DNA of 64,000 nucleotides from Caldisphaera lagunensis DSM 15908 (GTDB lineage: Archaea; Thermoproteota; Thermoprotei_A; Sulfolobales; Acidilobaceae). Under the pieces are notes generated by a model. It ran no database searches, had not been told where the DNA came from, and saw only the letters and a list, made by a program, of their open reading frames with translations. The DNA lies in the NCBI RefSeq assembly GCF_000317795.1, contig NC_019791.1, positions 248,001-312,000 on the forward strand. The letters run 5' to 3'. Positions 28,227 to 36,854 of this stretch are shown one piece after another. The translations under genes and the position numbers were made by a program. The first letter of the stretch is position 1, and every line of letters starts with the position of its first letter.

Positions 28227-28314
28227 GCTTATCGCCAATTATATAAAGAATAATTAATTTAAAATTTATTTTCCAAAATTATGCATCATTTTCATACAAA
28301 TTGTAAATAAATTA

Positions 28315-28328
28315 TTTATCTAGATAAA
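28315..28328. promoter_or_regulatory. 14-bp perfect palindrome in a divergent promoter
   Basis: TTTATCTAGATAAA reads the same on both strands. It lies between the divergent NTF2-like gene (start 28226) and the creatininase-family gene (start 28368), about 20 bp before a TATA-like TATATAAA. Its position fits an operator for a dimeric regulator. No regulator is identified. Confidence 0.4.
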
Positions 28329-28367
28329 ACATGATCATTTATTAGACCTATATAAAAACATAAGCTA

Positions 28368-29099
28368 ATGGGGATAAGAGTGGAATATATATGGAGGGTT
28401 AGTGGTAATAAATTTGATAAACTAGAAAAAAGTATAGCTATAATCCCAATAGGTTCTCTTGAAAGGCATGGAGATCATTTACCACTTGGCACTGATACAA
28501 CTGAGGCTTCCTATATTGCAGAAGAAGTTGCAAAAAAGATAAATGCACACCTATATCCACCAATATGGTATGGTTCTTCTATATATTTGGCTAAATTCCC
28601 AGGAACTATAAATGTTGATAGTGAAGCGTTTAAGCAATATACATTCAGCGTTTTAAAAGAAATTGCAAGAAATGGATATAAGTTGATCAGCATTATAAAT
28701 GGCCATGGAGGTAACAGTAGCTTATTAAATATTGCAGCAAAAGAAGCTGCTTATAGCATGAATGTAACCTATATTATAATTGATTGGTGGAAAGATGTAG
28801 CTCAAGAAACTAGAAAGAAATTATTTAAAGAACCAGGTCATGCAGGCGATGATGAAACAAGTGCAATGTTATACATAGAAGGAGAAGATGTAGATATGAA
28901 ATATGCAAAAGATTATGTTCCCTCTTGGATACCAAAGGTTTCAGTACAATCCCCGATAATTGAAAATTACCTTTATCCAAATGCCGTATTAGGAGGAGCA
29001 ACAAAAGGTGATAAAGAAAAAGGAAGGCAATGGCTTGAAAGTGTTATTGAGGAAATTTCTAAGATTATTGAAGATGTTTACAAATTAATAAGTAAATAA
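28368..29099 (+). CDS. Creatininase-family amidohydrolase
   Basis: This 243-residue protein has creatininase-family metal motifs: PIGSLERHGDHLPLGTDTT near residue 26-44, INGHGGNSS near 109-117, and HAGDDETSAML near 160-170 with the conserved Glu. Family members hydrolyse cyclic amides or formamides (for example creatinine, or FAPy in archaeal riboflavin synthesis, ArfB). No riboflavin genes are nearby, so the substrate stays open. TATATAAA at about 28348-28355 precedes ATG 28368 closely; GTG 28380 is an alternative start. An ABC exporter operon follows 45 bp downstream. Confidence 0.88.
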   Translation: MGIRVEYIWRVSGNKFDKLEKSIAIIPIGSLERHGDHLPLGTDTTEASYIAEEVAKKINAHLYPPIWYGSSIYLAKFPGTINVDSEAFKQYTFSVLKEIARNGYKLISIINGHGGNSSLLNIAAKEAAYSMNVTYIIIDWWKDVAQETRKKLFKEPGHAGDDETSAMLYIEGEDVDMKYAKDYVPSWIPKVSVQSPIIENYLYPNAVLGGATKGDKEKGRQWLESVIEEISKIIEDVYKLISK

Positions 29100-29144
29100 A
29101 ATAAAAACAATTTATTAGAGGTAGAAAATTAAAGGTAGAAAAAA

Positions 29145-30083
29145 ATGACAGATGCTATAGTCGTTGAGAACTTAAAACATACATATGATGGGAAAAAATA
29201 TGTATTAGATGATATTTCGTTTACAGTAAAAAAAGGAGAAGTTTTTGGTTTATTGGGAAGAAATGGTGCGGGAAAAACAACAACTATAAAAATTTTAACT
29301 ACATTAATAATGCCAACCAAAGGAAATGTAAACATTTTAGGTTATAACATAAGAAAAGATGGTTTAGAGATAAGGAAGAGGATTGGACTAGTTCAACAAT
29401 TACCTAGCATAGAATTCACTTCAGTAGAAAAGAACTTTGATATATATGGAATTCTGTGGGGATTAGGTAAAAAGGAAATTAAAAGGAAAACAGAAGAATT
29501 ATTAAAAATCTTTGATTTGGAACAGGTTAGAAAGAAAAATGTTCTTGATTTGTCAGGTGGCGAAAGAAGAAGAATACAAGTTGCGAGAGAGTTTTTGCAT
29601 GATATGGATATATTGTTTTTAGATGAACCAACAGTAGGTTTAGATGTTGTGATGAGAAGAAACTTGCTGAATTATATTAAAAAAATGGTAAACAGAGGAT
29701 TAACAATTGTTTTTACAACTCATATGCTAGAAGAGGCAGAATATTTGTGCGATAGAATAGCTGTAATAGATAAGGGAAAAATAGTAGCAATGGATACTGT
29801 TGAAAACCTAAAGGCAAAATATGGTGGTAAAAAAACCGTTGAATTTATAATAAAAGGTGTAAATCAAGAAAAAATTATTGATAAAATCAATGATTCTAAA
29901 AACCTTGTAAAAATGAATGAAAATAAACTTATAATATTAACAGAAAATCCATATGAAGTTGTTGAAACTATAATAGATGAGGTTAGAAAAATTAATGGTA
30001 GAATAGAATGGCTAAATATAAGAGAAAATACATTAGAAGACGTCTTCTTAAACGTTATAGGTGAAGAAAATGGCATATCCTAA
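29145..30083 (+). CDS. ABC-2 transporter ATP-binding protein
   Basis: This 312-residue ATPase has Walker A GRNGAGKTTT near residue 38-47, the signature LSGGERRRIQVA near 138-149, Walker B ILFLDEPTVGLD near 158-169 and the switch His in FTTHMLEEAEYLC. A C-terminal domain of about 90 residues, typical of drug or antibiotic exporters (DrrA-like), follows. It should pair with the permease gene, which overlaps its end by 14 bp. Exported substrate is unknown. Confidence 0.93.
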   Translation: MTDAIVVENLKHTYDGKKYVLDDISFTVKKGEVFGLLGRNGAGKTTTIKILTTLIMPTKGNVNILGYNIRKDGLEIRKRIGLVQQLPSIEFTSVEKNFDIYGILWGLGKKEIKRKTEELLKIFDLEQVRKKNVLDLSGGERRRIQVAREFLHDMDILFLDEPTVGLDVVMRRNLLNYIKKMVNRGLTIVFTTHMLEEAEYLCDRIAVIDKGKIVAMDTVENLKAKYGGKKTVEFIIKGVNQEKIIDKINDSKNLVKMNENKLIILTENPYEVVETIIDEVRKINGRIEWLNIRENTLEDVFLNVIGEENGIS

Positions 30084-30852
30084 AATCATTAGATTAATTA
30101 TTAGAAACATAATGGTAAACAGCGATCCAGGAACTTGGTTAATTTTGGTTGGAATGCCAGCAATGTTCTTAATATTCTTTAGTTATGGATACGGTTCAAT
30201 GCTTTCTTCTATGGGGTTATCTTATATAAGCTATGCAAAATTTTTAGCTCCAGGAATGCTTGCCTATGAGACTTTAATAGCAGGAACTGCTACCGGATCG
30301 ATGCTATGGTTTGATAGAAGATGGGGTTCTTTGGCCCAGATATTAGCAATGCCGTTCACTAGAACGGATTATTTGCTGGGATTAATTTTAAGTACAGTAA
30401 TATTTGCAATAATGGGAAATGCAGTTCTAATAATAATATCATATTTCATTATACCTGGTCTCACCTTTTCTATTTTAGGATTGTTAATAATGGTTTCAGT
30501 TTTAATCATTGGATCTTTATTGTTCGGATCCTTTATGCTTATCTTAGCTTCATATATAAAATCTCAAAATGCATACAATAGTATTCAAATATTAATAATA
30601 TTTTTAATAAATTTCGCATCCACAGTTTTTTACCCTGCTTCCTCTTTGCCCAAAATCTTAGAATATATCTTTTACTTAAACCCATTGACATATATCGCAA
30701 ATTTGATGAGAGATGGATTCCTAAAGACTATAAAACCTACTGATATTAGCATAATAGATATATATGAGTTAATAGGGTTAATAATATTATCAATATTATT
30801 AATATTGATTGCAAGATATTCATATATGAGATCTGAAATTAGGTTTGAATAA
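30070..30852 (+). CDS. ABC-2 type exporter permease
   Basis: This 260-residue membrane protein has about six helices and the ABC-2 permease layout: an N-terminal amphipathic stretch, then YAKFLAPGMLAYETLI, MLWFDRRWGSLAQILAMPFTR and a late FYPASSLPKILEYIFYLNPLTY. ATG 30070 is chosen because GGTGA at 30060-30064 is 5 nt upstream; it overlaps the ATPase gene by 14 bp, so the two are coupled. The pair should form a dimeric exporter in the cytoplasmic membrane, of the DrrAB/multidrug or lipid type. Confidence 0.9.
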   Translation: MAYPKIIRLIIRNIMVNSDPGTWLILVGMPAMFLIFFSYGYGSMLSSMGLSYISYAKFLAPGMLAYETLIAGTATGSMLWFDRRWGSLAQILAMPFTRTDYLLGLILSTVIFAIMGNAVLIIISYFIIPGLTFSILGLLIMVSVLIIGSLLFGSFMLILASYIKSQNAYNSIQILIIFLINFASTVFYPASSLPKILEYIFYLNPLTYIANLMRDGFLKTIKPTDISIIDIYELIGLIILSILLILIARYSYMRSEIRFE

Positions 30853-30854
30853 GA

Positions 30855-32174
30855 TCATTGGATAATTTTTTGCGATATTTTTTCTTCTCCAGAAGTTTTC
30901 TCTAATGGAACTCTATTAATATCATATCCAAAGATATGCCATGCCCCAGCAGCTAGTGCGCCAATCCCCCATAAAATCATATTGTATATTACAAATTCTA
31001 ATTCTGTAAATGAAGCTGTTAAATATACTGATATTGTATATATTAACATTATTGGTGCTCTTATCAGGCCTACAAGAAATGCTCTAGATCTTGTTGGCAT
31101 AAGAGTTGGTTCATATACTGTTCTTACTGCCCATCCGAATTCACTAAATATCATATTTAGGAATAGAAGAGGATAGAACATTACTATATAGTTCTTAAAT
31201 AATGCTACATAAATTAATACAGGTATCATCGTTAAAAATCCTCCTAAATATGAAATGGTTGCAAATTTCCTTGTACCAAGCTTATCAACTAACATCATAG
31301 CAACGACTCCTCCAATAGATGCTCCTACATTAGCAAATAATACTACCAAATCTAGCGATAAACCAGTGAAATAGTAGTCTGCAATAACATATGCCATAAG
31401 GCCATAAGTTAAATACTGAGATATGCCTATTATTGCTAAAAAGGAATACCTAAAACCCAAACTTGTATTTTTTGTAATGTTTAAATTTATTGGTTCTTCC
31501 TGAATATTTAGACCACCTTTAATTTTATTTAATTCGTCTTTTGCCTTATTTGTTTTTCCCTTTACGACCAGCCATCTTATAGATTCAGGTAGAGAAAATC
31601 TTACAATTATGGCAATTAATGCCCCAACTAAAGCAACGATTCCCATCGATATTCCCTCAATTGCAAATGATGAACTTACATAATAAGTTAGGAATGCAAT
31701 TAAAGATGCTATCACTGCCCCTATATTGTCGAAATTTGGCAATATAACCAGCATTTTCTCCCTATATTTTAATGGAAAAAGCTCTGCAATTAGAGATAGT
31801 GCAACTGGTACTTCACCCTCAACTCCTATAATGGCTATGGTATAGGCGGCCAATGTTACATAAATATTAGAGCCCCAAAAAGCAGAATTTAAAATAAAAA
31901 TTATTGATCCTAAAGAATACAGAAACATTGTTATAAAAAATGTTGTTTTCCTGCCCAATGAAATGTCTGATAATCTTGATAATAAAAGATCACCAATTAA
32001 TGGTATTGAAGAAACATAAACTAGGTAATATACATTATGATATTCAGGATAAGTTAATATTCCTAGTGTTGTTATAACCCCCCACATAAAAAATCCAATA
32101 CCCAGCGATAAGAATGCTAATGTTAAGGTTCTATTCCATCCCATTTTATCAACGATTTTTATTATATCCGACAA
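30855..32174 (-). CDS. MFS transporter (sugar-porter/metabolite-type)
   Basis: This 439-residue protein has about 12 membrane helices. Between TM2 and TM3 it has LSDISLGRKTTFF, the D-x3-GRK motif of MFS carriers, and the central loop contains PESIRWLVVKGKTNKAKDEL, as in sugar/organic-acid porters. TTG 32174 is preferred as start because GGGTGA sits 5 nt upstream, and the GTG of that site at 32183 would be a false start. It is divergent from the AOR gene across a 125-bp region with paired inverted repeats, which suggests shared control and a substrate related to the aldehyde pathway. Confidence 0.88.
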   Translation of the reverse strand: MSDIIKIVDKMGWNRTLTLAFLSLGIGFFMWGVITTLGILTYPEYHNVYYLVYVSSIPLIGDLLLSRLSDISLGRKTTFFITMFLYSLGSIIFILNSAFWGSNIYVTLAAYTIAIIGVEGEVPVALSLIAELFPLKYREKMLVILPNFDNIGAVIASLIAFLTYYVSSSFAIEGISMGIVALVGALIAIIVRFSLPESIRWLVVKGKTNKAKDELNKIKGGLNIQEEPINLNITKNTSLGFRYSFLAIIGISQYLTYGLMAYVIADYYFTGLSLDLVVLFANVGASIGGVVAMMLVDKLGTRKFATISYLGGFLTMIPVLIYVALFKNYIVMFYPLLFLNMIFSEFGWAVRTVYEPTLMPTRSRAFLVGLIRAPIMLIYTISVYLTASFTELEFVIYNMILWGIGALAAGAWHIFGYDINRVPLEKTSGEEKISQKIIQ

Positions 32175-32191
32175 GATTTTCACCCAATTGA

Positions 32192-32236
32192 TTTACTACT
32201 AACAGTAGTAAAAAACTTTTCTTTATAAAGTTTTTT
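32192..32236. promoter_or_regulatory. Two adjacent inverted repeats in the MFS/AOR divergent promoter
   Basis: The first repeat, 32192-32212, has 9-bp arms TTTACTACT and AGTAGTAAA with a 3-nt spacer. The second, 32210-32236, has 10-bp arms AAAAAACTTT and AAAGTTTTTT around a 7-nt spacer and overlaps a TATA-like stretch. A further 7-bp pair (TATCCGA 32165-32171, TCGGATA 32239-32245) encloses them. This looks like an operator region for one or two dimeric regulators. The regulator is not in the window as far as I can tell. Confidence 0.55.
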
Positions 32237-32299
32237 ATATCGGATAAAAAAATATATAACCCTTTGTATACATTAAATAATAGGATTGAGGTGATTTTA

Positions 32300-34168
32300 T
32301 TGTATTTTAAGTTAGCTAGAATAAATTTATCTGATCATAGTTGGAAGGAGGAAAAAATTGATGATAAATTATTACGAAATTTTATTGGAGGAAGAGGATT
32401 AGGAACTTATTTAGCACTTAAAGAAATACCCAAAGGTATTGACCCTTTTGATGAGAAAAACATGATTTTCATATTGACAGGACCTTTAACTGGAACAGGG
32501 GCATATGAATCTGGAAGATATCATGTTGTTGGAAAGAGTCCTTTAACTGGTTATTTAGGAGATGCAAATAGCGGAGGAGATTTTGGTCCTTGGCTTAGAT
32601 TTGCAGGTTTTGATGGATTAATTATAGAGGGTAAAAGCGAAGATCCAGTTTGGTTAAGAATTGAAAATGGTGATATAAAGTTTAATGATGCTAAAGAACT
32701 CTGGGGAAAAGGAGTACATCATACTGAAAGAATTATAAGAGAAAAAGTAAATATGACTAGCGAAACTATGGGAAGCATATTATCTATTGGCCCAGCAGGA
32801 GAAAATAAATCAAGGATCGCTGCAATAATGAATGATAGATATAGAGCCGCTGGTAGAACTGGTCTAGGAGCAGTATTAGGAGATAAAAAATTAAAGGCTA
32901 TATGGGCTTATGGAAAAAGGAATTTATTAAAGGAAATGTATGATCCTAAGAAATTTACTAATGAAGCTAAAAAATTAACTGACAAAATTATGTCAAATCC
33001 AGTTTCTCAAGCACTTACACAGCTAGGGACTCTAGTTTTAATGAATATGACAAATGCGTTAGGTGGCTTACCAACTAAGAATTGGACACAAGGTATTTAT
33101 GAAAAGGCATTTGATATAAGCGGAGAGCATTTAGCAGAAAGCTATCTAAAAGCTAGGAAAGGATGTTGGGGGTGTACAATACAATGCTCTAGAGTATCAG
33201 AGGTTCCAGAAGGACCCTATAAGACGGCACTTAGCGAAGGCCCAGAATATGAAACTACATGGGCTCATGGTGCTAATATCTTAAATGGTGATATTGCATC
33301 TATAATAAAAATGAATTATTTAGAAAACGACATGGGATTTGATACAATAAGCTTCGGTAATACAGTTTCAACATTAATGGAATTATATGAGCTTGCAAAA
33401 CAAGGAAAACTTGATAAAGATAAGGAAAAAGAACTTTTAGATTTGCTAAACATTAGCGGAATTGAGCCTACTTGGGGAAATAAAGATGCAGTAATAGAAT
33501 TAATTTATTTAGCTGCTTATAGAAATAAAATTGGAGATCTTGTTGCAGAAGGAGCTAAGAGATTAGCAGAACATTTTGGTAAACCAGATGTTGCAATTCA
33601 TGTTAAAGGTCTAGAGTTACCAGCTTATGATCCTAGGGCATTAAATAGCATGGCCTTAAGCTATGCAACCGCAAACAGAGGGGGATGCCATTTAAGATCA
33701 TATAGTGTTGCATTTGATATGATTGGTTCTCCTGAAAAATGGGATCCACTAGCAAAAGATATTAAAAAGGTAAAGGGTGTAAAAGATCAACAGGATTGGT
33801 TTACAATTGTTGATTCTTTAGTTATATGTAAGTTTAACGTATTTGGAACTGGTCCAAATGATTATGTTGAAGTAATCAAAGCTATAACAGGATGGGAAGA
33901 TATGACTGGTGAAGAATTAATGATTACAGGAGAGAGAATATATAATGCAGAAAGACTATTCGATGTTCAGGAAGGAGGGTATATAGATACATTGCCTAAG
34001 AGATTATATGAAGAATCCTTACCGGAAGGGCCAGCTAAGGGTCATCCTGGTAAAGAGTGGCTTGACTTCTTCTTACCAGAATATTATAAACTAAGAAATT
34101 GGGATAATGGAGTACCAAGCAAAGACATTATAATTAAATTGGGATTAGGAGAATTTTTAAACAGATAA
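32300..34168 (+). CDS. Aldehyde ferredoxin oxidoreductase (tungstopterin enzyme)
   Basis: This 622-residue enzyme oxidises aldehydes to acids with ferredoxin as acceptor. It has the AOR N-terminal domain (FIGGRGLGTYLALKEIP, FLTGPLTGTGAYESGRYHVVGKSP in pieces, and YLGDANSGGDFG), the 4Fe-4S ligands CWGCTIQC near residue 288-295, a pterin-side DMGFDTISFGN and a fourth Cys in LVICKF. TTG 32300 is the start because GAGGTGA at 32288-32294 is 5 nt before it. Two MoaD-like genes follow, as often seen for AORs. In thermoacidophiles such enzymes serve sugar or amino-acid aldehyde oxidation; the exact substrate is unknown. Confidence 0.95.
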   Translation: MYFKLARINLSDHSWKEEKIDDKLLRNFIGGRGLGTYLALKEIPKGIDPFDEKNMIFILTGPLTGTGAYESGRYHVVGKSPLTGYLGDANSGGDFGPWLRFAGFDGLIIEGKSEDPVWLRIENGDIKFNDAKELWGKGVHHTERIIREKVNMTSETMGSILSIGPAGENKSRIAAIMNDRYRAAGRTGLGAVLGDKKLKAIWAYGKRNLLKEMYDPKKFTNEAKKLTDKIMSNPVSQALTQLGTLVLMNMTNALGGLPTKNWTQGIYEKAFDISGEHLAESYLKARKGCWGCTIQCSRVSEVPEGPYKTALSEGPEYETTWAHGANILNGDIASIIKMNYLENDMGFDTISFGNTVSTLMELYELAKQGKLDKDKEKELLDLLNISGIEPTWGNKDAVIELIYLAAYRNKIGDLVAEGAKRLAEHFGKPDVAIHVKGLELPAYDPRALNSMALSYATANRGGCHLRSYSVAFDMIGSPEKWDPLAKDIKKVKGVKDQQDWFTIVDSLVICKFNVFGTGPNDYVEVIKAITGWEDMTGEELMITGERIYNAERLFDVQEGGYIDTLPKRLYEESLPEGPAKGHPGKEWLDFFLPEYYKLRNWDNGVPSKDIIIKLGLGEFLNR

Positions 34169-34181
34169 TTTTTTCTTTTTT
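34169..34181 (+). terminator. T-rich terminator directly after AOR
   Basis: TTTTTTCTTTTTT follows the AOR stop codon immediately. It may end part of the transcription before the MoaD-like gene 15 bp further on, which could adjust the stoichiometry of the two products. Confidence 0.45.
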
Positions 34182-34195
34182 ATTAGGTGAAAATT

Positions 34196-34480
34196 TTGAT
34201 AATAAAGGTGAAATTTATTCTTGACTATTACAAATTCATTGGAAAACATGAATTACTTTTAGATGTAAAAAATAATTCAACATTGTTAGATATTATTGAT
34301 TACATTAATAATAACATAAAAAATGGCTTTAAAGAAAAAATAATTAATGGTAATGAAATAAAGTATCCAAATATGATTTTAATAAATGGGAGAAGAGCTG
34401 AATTTTTAAATGGATTGAATACTTCACTAAATGAAAATGATGAAATATTATTTTCCCCATTAGCTTATTTTGCACTATAA
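34196..34480 (+). CDS. MoaD/ThiS-fold protein lacking a C-terminal diglycine
   Basis: This 94-residue protein has a beta-grasp MoaD-like plan: IIKVKFILDYYKFIG, STLLDIIDYINN, and the late MILINGRRAEFLNGLNTSL then DEILFSPL. MoaD normally ends in a GG thiocarboxylate, yet this one ends in LAYFAL with no glycine pair. It may act as a chaperone, small subunit or decoy for the tungstopterin system, and not as a sulfur carrier. TTG 34196 has AGGTGA at 34185-34190 with 5-nt spacing. It lies 27 bp after AOR on the same strand, so is likely linked to it. Confidence 0.75.
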   Translation: MIIKVKFILDYYKFIGKHELLLDVKNNSTLLDIIDYINNNIKNGFKEKIINGNEIKYPNMILINGRRAEFLNGLNTSLNENDEILFSPLAYFAL

Positions 34481-34551
34481 TTTTTTAAAATTTTAAAACA
34501 TAGACAGCATATATTCCTTTTCCAATTATTTATTTTTTAAAATTTTAAAAC
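34481..34551. repeat. Duplicated 19-bp AT-rich element between the MoaD-like genes
   Basis: A 19-base element made of T6, A4, T4, A4 and C occurs at 34481-34499 and again at 34533-34551, 52 bp apart. The T runs directly after the stop codon suggest termination, and each copy is partly self-complementary. Simple AT composition could explain it in part. Confidence 0.4.
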
Positions 34552-34654
34552 TAACAAATACATTATCCTATTTTTAATATATATTTACGCGATCAATAAA
34601 TATATTAAAAATTATTTATTACCTTTTATTTTTATAAATTGTTTGGGAGAAGAA

Positions 34655-34942
34655 GTGAAAATAAAAGTTTTAACTATGGGAACCCTTTATATGATTACAA
34701 AAAAATTTGAAACAGAAATAGAATTCAAACAAAAACCAAAACTTATCGATGTAATCAATTATATGATAGAAAATAATCCTAAAATTAAAGATCAAATCAT
34801 GAGCCAAGGAAAATTAGTTGATAATGTTTCTATATTAATAAATGGAAGGGAATACAGATATATGGATGAAGGAATAAATACAGGATTAAAAGATGGCGAT
34901 GTTATAGCCATTGTTCCACCTGCAGGAGGAGGAATAAAATAA
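34655..34942 (+). CDS. MoaD/ThiS-fold sulfur-carrier-like protein with a masked diglycine
   Basis: This 95-residue beta-grasp protein ends in PPAGGGIK, so the usual diglycine is followed by a two-residue tail. Other MoaD features are present: KLIDVINYMIENNP, VSILINGREYRYM and LKDGDVIAIVPP. MoaD receives sulfur as a C-terminal thiocarboxylate for molybdo/tungstopterin synthesis; here tail removal would be needed to expose GG. GTG 34655 is preferred to TTG 34643, with GGGAGA 4 nt upstream. It stands 174 bp after the first MoaD-like gene with a TTTATAAA-like box near 34630-34638, so it may have its own promoter. Confidence 0.85.
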   Translation: MKIKVLTMGTLYMITKKFETEIEFKQKPKLIDVINYMIENNPKIKDQIMSQGKLVDNVSILINGREYRYMDEGINTGLKDGDVIAIVPPAGGGIK

Positions 34943-34946
34943 AGGA

Positions 34947-36131
34947 TTAATACACTTTTAGCTCTTTTGTCTTTCTTGAATAAATCTCTGTAACGTAAAA
35001 AACTGCTATGATTATTGGAAGTATAGCTATGAACCCAATTCTTAAGCTGGTTATATCTACTAAAATACCAAGTAAGCTAGGCAATATAGCACCTATAACC
35101 ATCATTGTAGAAAAGAAGTAGCTATTTGCAGCATTTCTCAGATTTATATCAAAAGTCCTTGATAATGTGATTATGCTTAATGTATATGTAAATCCATGAG
35201 GTATACCTAAAATTAATAATGCAACTACAAATATATATATGTTTGGTGATAGAAAAGCTACTATAAGTCCTATTATAGTTAAGGTTACAGATGTTTCTAT
35301 TAATAATTTTATATTCGATGGAGGCCTGATAGCTAAAAGCAATCTCCCAAGGAATGACGTTATAAAGAATACAGAGTATAATAATATTGCTATTGAGTTA
35401 CTGGCATGAAATACATTTTCTGCATAAATCCCATCAAAAGTTAATATGAATGCGAACGGTACTTGATAAGTTAAATTATTTAAAAGAGCTACCTTAAAAC
35501 CATTATTTTTAAGGATTTTCCCAAATGAAGTATCAATTTTAGATTCGTGATCTTCATCAGGGAATCTTAAAAATGGAGATAATACTGGAACTAAGGCAGA
35601 AATAATCGTAAAGAACAGGAAGGATTGTCTTAAAGTATAATATCTTAATATAAAACCTTCAATAGCTGGACCTATTAAAAGAGAAGTACTTAATGAGAGA
35701 GAGTATATTGCTAGCATCCTTTCTCTTATTCTTCTATCCTCAAACAAACCAGCAGAAGTTATCAAATTTGGCATCAATGCACCAATGGTAAAACCTGCTA
35801 AGGCAGCAACTAACCAAATCGTTATTTGGTTAGACATATAAAATAAAGGAAATGTTAGGGTATATATGATGCTTGATATAATAAATAATTTTTTCCTTGT
35901 TTTACTTTTAATTTTCGTATTTATAAAATTGCTCATTATAAATGTAAAACCCATGAAAATTGTAGCTAATAAACCTATTTTAGTGTTATTAAAATTAAAA
36001 AGTTTTTTGGCTAACAAAGGCATAGTTGTACCGATCATATTATTTGACGCCCTAACTCCGAAGGTTATTAAGATTATAACTATGGCAATTGATATTAAGA
36101 TGTTGTTTACATCACTTGACTTATTATCCAT
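34947..36131 (-). CDS. MFS transporter, 394 aa
   Basis: This protein has about 12 membrane helices in two halves with a central charged loop (RFPDEDHESKIDTSFGKIL). It belongs to the major facilitator superfamily by layout and by FNNTKIGLLATIFMGFTF early and NLRNAANSYFFSTMMVIGA late. Specificity cannot be read. ATG 36131 has GGCGAT upstream on the reverse strand. It converges on the second MoaD-like gene with a 4-bp gap and is unlikely to belong to the AOR operon. Confidence 0.85.
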   Translation of the reverse strand: MDNKSSDVNNILISIAIVIILITFGVRASNNMIGTTMPLLAKKLFNFNNTKIGLLATIFMGFTFIMSNFINTKIKSKTRKKLFIISSIIYTLTFPLFYMSNQITIWLVAALAGFTIGALMPNLITSAGLFEDRRIRERMLAIYSLSLSTSLLIGPAIEGFILRYYTLRQSFLFFTIISALVPVLSPFLRFPDEDHESKIDTSFGKILKNNGFKVALLNNLTYQVPFAFILTFDGIYAENVFHASNSIAILLYSVFFITSFLGRLLLAIRPPSNIKLLIETSVTLTIIGLIVAFLSPNIYIFVVALLILGIPHGFTYTLSIITLSRTFDINLRNAANSYFFSTMMVIGAILPSLLGILVDITSLRIGFIAILPIIIAVFYVTEIYSRKTKELKVY

Positions 36132-36264
36132 CGCTTATCGCCACAGTATAGCAATAAAAGAGGATTTTAAATTTGTATATAAATAATTTATACTCATAAA
36201 TTCGAATCCATATTTCATAGCAATATTTTATTTTTACTATTTTATTAATATAGCAGGGGACAAA

Positions 36265-36648
36265 ATGAGTAATAAGCAAGATCTTAGAGATAATCCTGAA
36301 GTAGTAAAAAAGATGACTTCTCTTCTTGCTCAAGGGGCTGCTATGTTAGATAAAACTTGTCCTGTATGTGGTTTACCTCTATTTCAAACAAAAAAAGGTG
36401 AAATTGTTTGTCCAGTTCATGGAAAGGTATATGTTGTGGAAAGTGAAGAAGAAGCAAAAGATATAGAGGTTGACGAAACTTTGAAGTCTCTTGAATATTT
36501 TATTTCAATTAAAATTAGGGAAAATATTAATAAAGATGATATAGATGAAATTAGCGATCTGTTAAAAATAATGGAATCGACCGAGAGAATTATAATGCTG
36601 AGAAAAGATATATTCAGCAAACAAAATCAGAAAGAAGATAAAAAATAA
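36265..36648 (+). CDS. SSSCA1/p27-like zinc-finger protein
   Basis: This 127-residue protein has a helical N-terminus (VVKKMTSLLAQGAAMLDKT) and the zinc ribbon CPVCGLPLFQTKKGEIVCPVHGK, where the fourth ligand is His in place of the usual Cys. This is the Sjogren's syndrome/scleroderma autoantigen 1 (p27) family in archaea, of unknown function. A charged helical tail follows. The ATG at 36265 has AGGGG upstream. It lies just before the tRNA-Arg gene on the same strand, but the tRNA has its own promoter-like element. Confidence 0.87.
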   Translation: MSNKQDLRDNPEVVKKMTSLLAQGAAMLDKTCPVCGLPLFQTKKGEIVCPVHGKVYVVESEEEAKDIEVDETLKSLEYFISIKIRENINKDDIDEISDLLKIMESTERIIMLRKDIFSKQNQKEDKK

Positions 36649-36659
36649 TTTTTATTATT

Positions 36660-36669
36660 AAATTTATTA
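36660..36669 (+). promoter_or_regulatory. Putative TATA box of the tRNA-Arg gene
   Basis: AAATTTATTA is centred about 28 nt before the mature 5' end of tRNA-Arg at 36693, the usual archaeal spacing for transcription starting at or just before the mature end. Confidence 0.45.
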
Positions 36670-36692
36670 GTAACAATTTTAATATTGAAGTT

Positions 36693-36767
36693 GGGCCCGT
36701 AGCTCAGCCAGGATAGAGTGTCAGCCTCCGGAGCTGAAGGGCGCGGGTTCAAATCCCGCCGGGCCCA
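36693..36767 (+). tRNA. tRNA-Arg (anticodon CCG)
   Basis: The 75-nt gene folds as a cloverleaf: acceptor GGGCCCG/CGGGCCC, D-arm GCTC/GAGT, anticodon stem TCAGC/GCTGA with loop CTCCGGA, T-arm GCGGG/CCCGC with loop TTCAAAT, and discriminator A. The loop places CCG at positions 34-36, reading the Arg codon CGG. There is no intron and no encoded CCA. The gene is a sharp GC-rich island in AT-rich DNA, as expected for a hyperthermophile or thermophile. Confidence 0.97.
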
Positions 36768-36854
36768 TAAATATTAAAGTCATAAAAATCATTTACTTTA
36801 AATTTATAAATTTTTTAAATAATTAAATTTTAAATTTATTTATTCTTTTAATAA

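Noticed and set aside
34481-34551. AT-rich duplicated element as a mobile-element footprint
   Set aside because: Low complexity and location after a stop codon make terminator-like T/A runs a simpler explanation; it is kept only as a low-confidence repeat.
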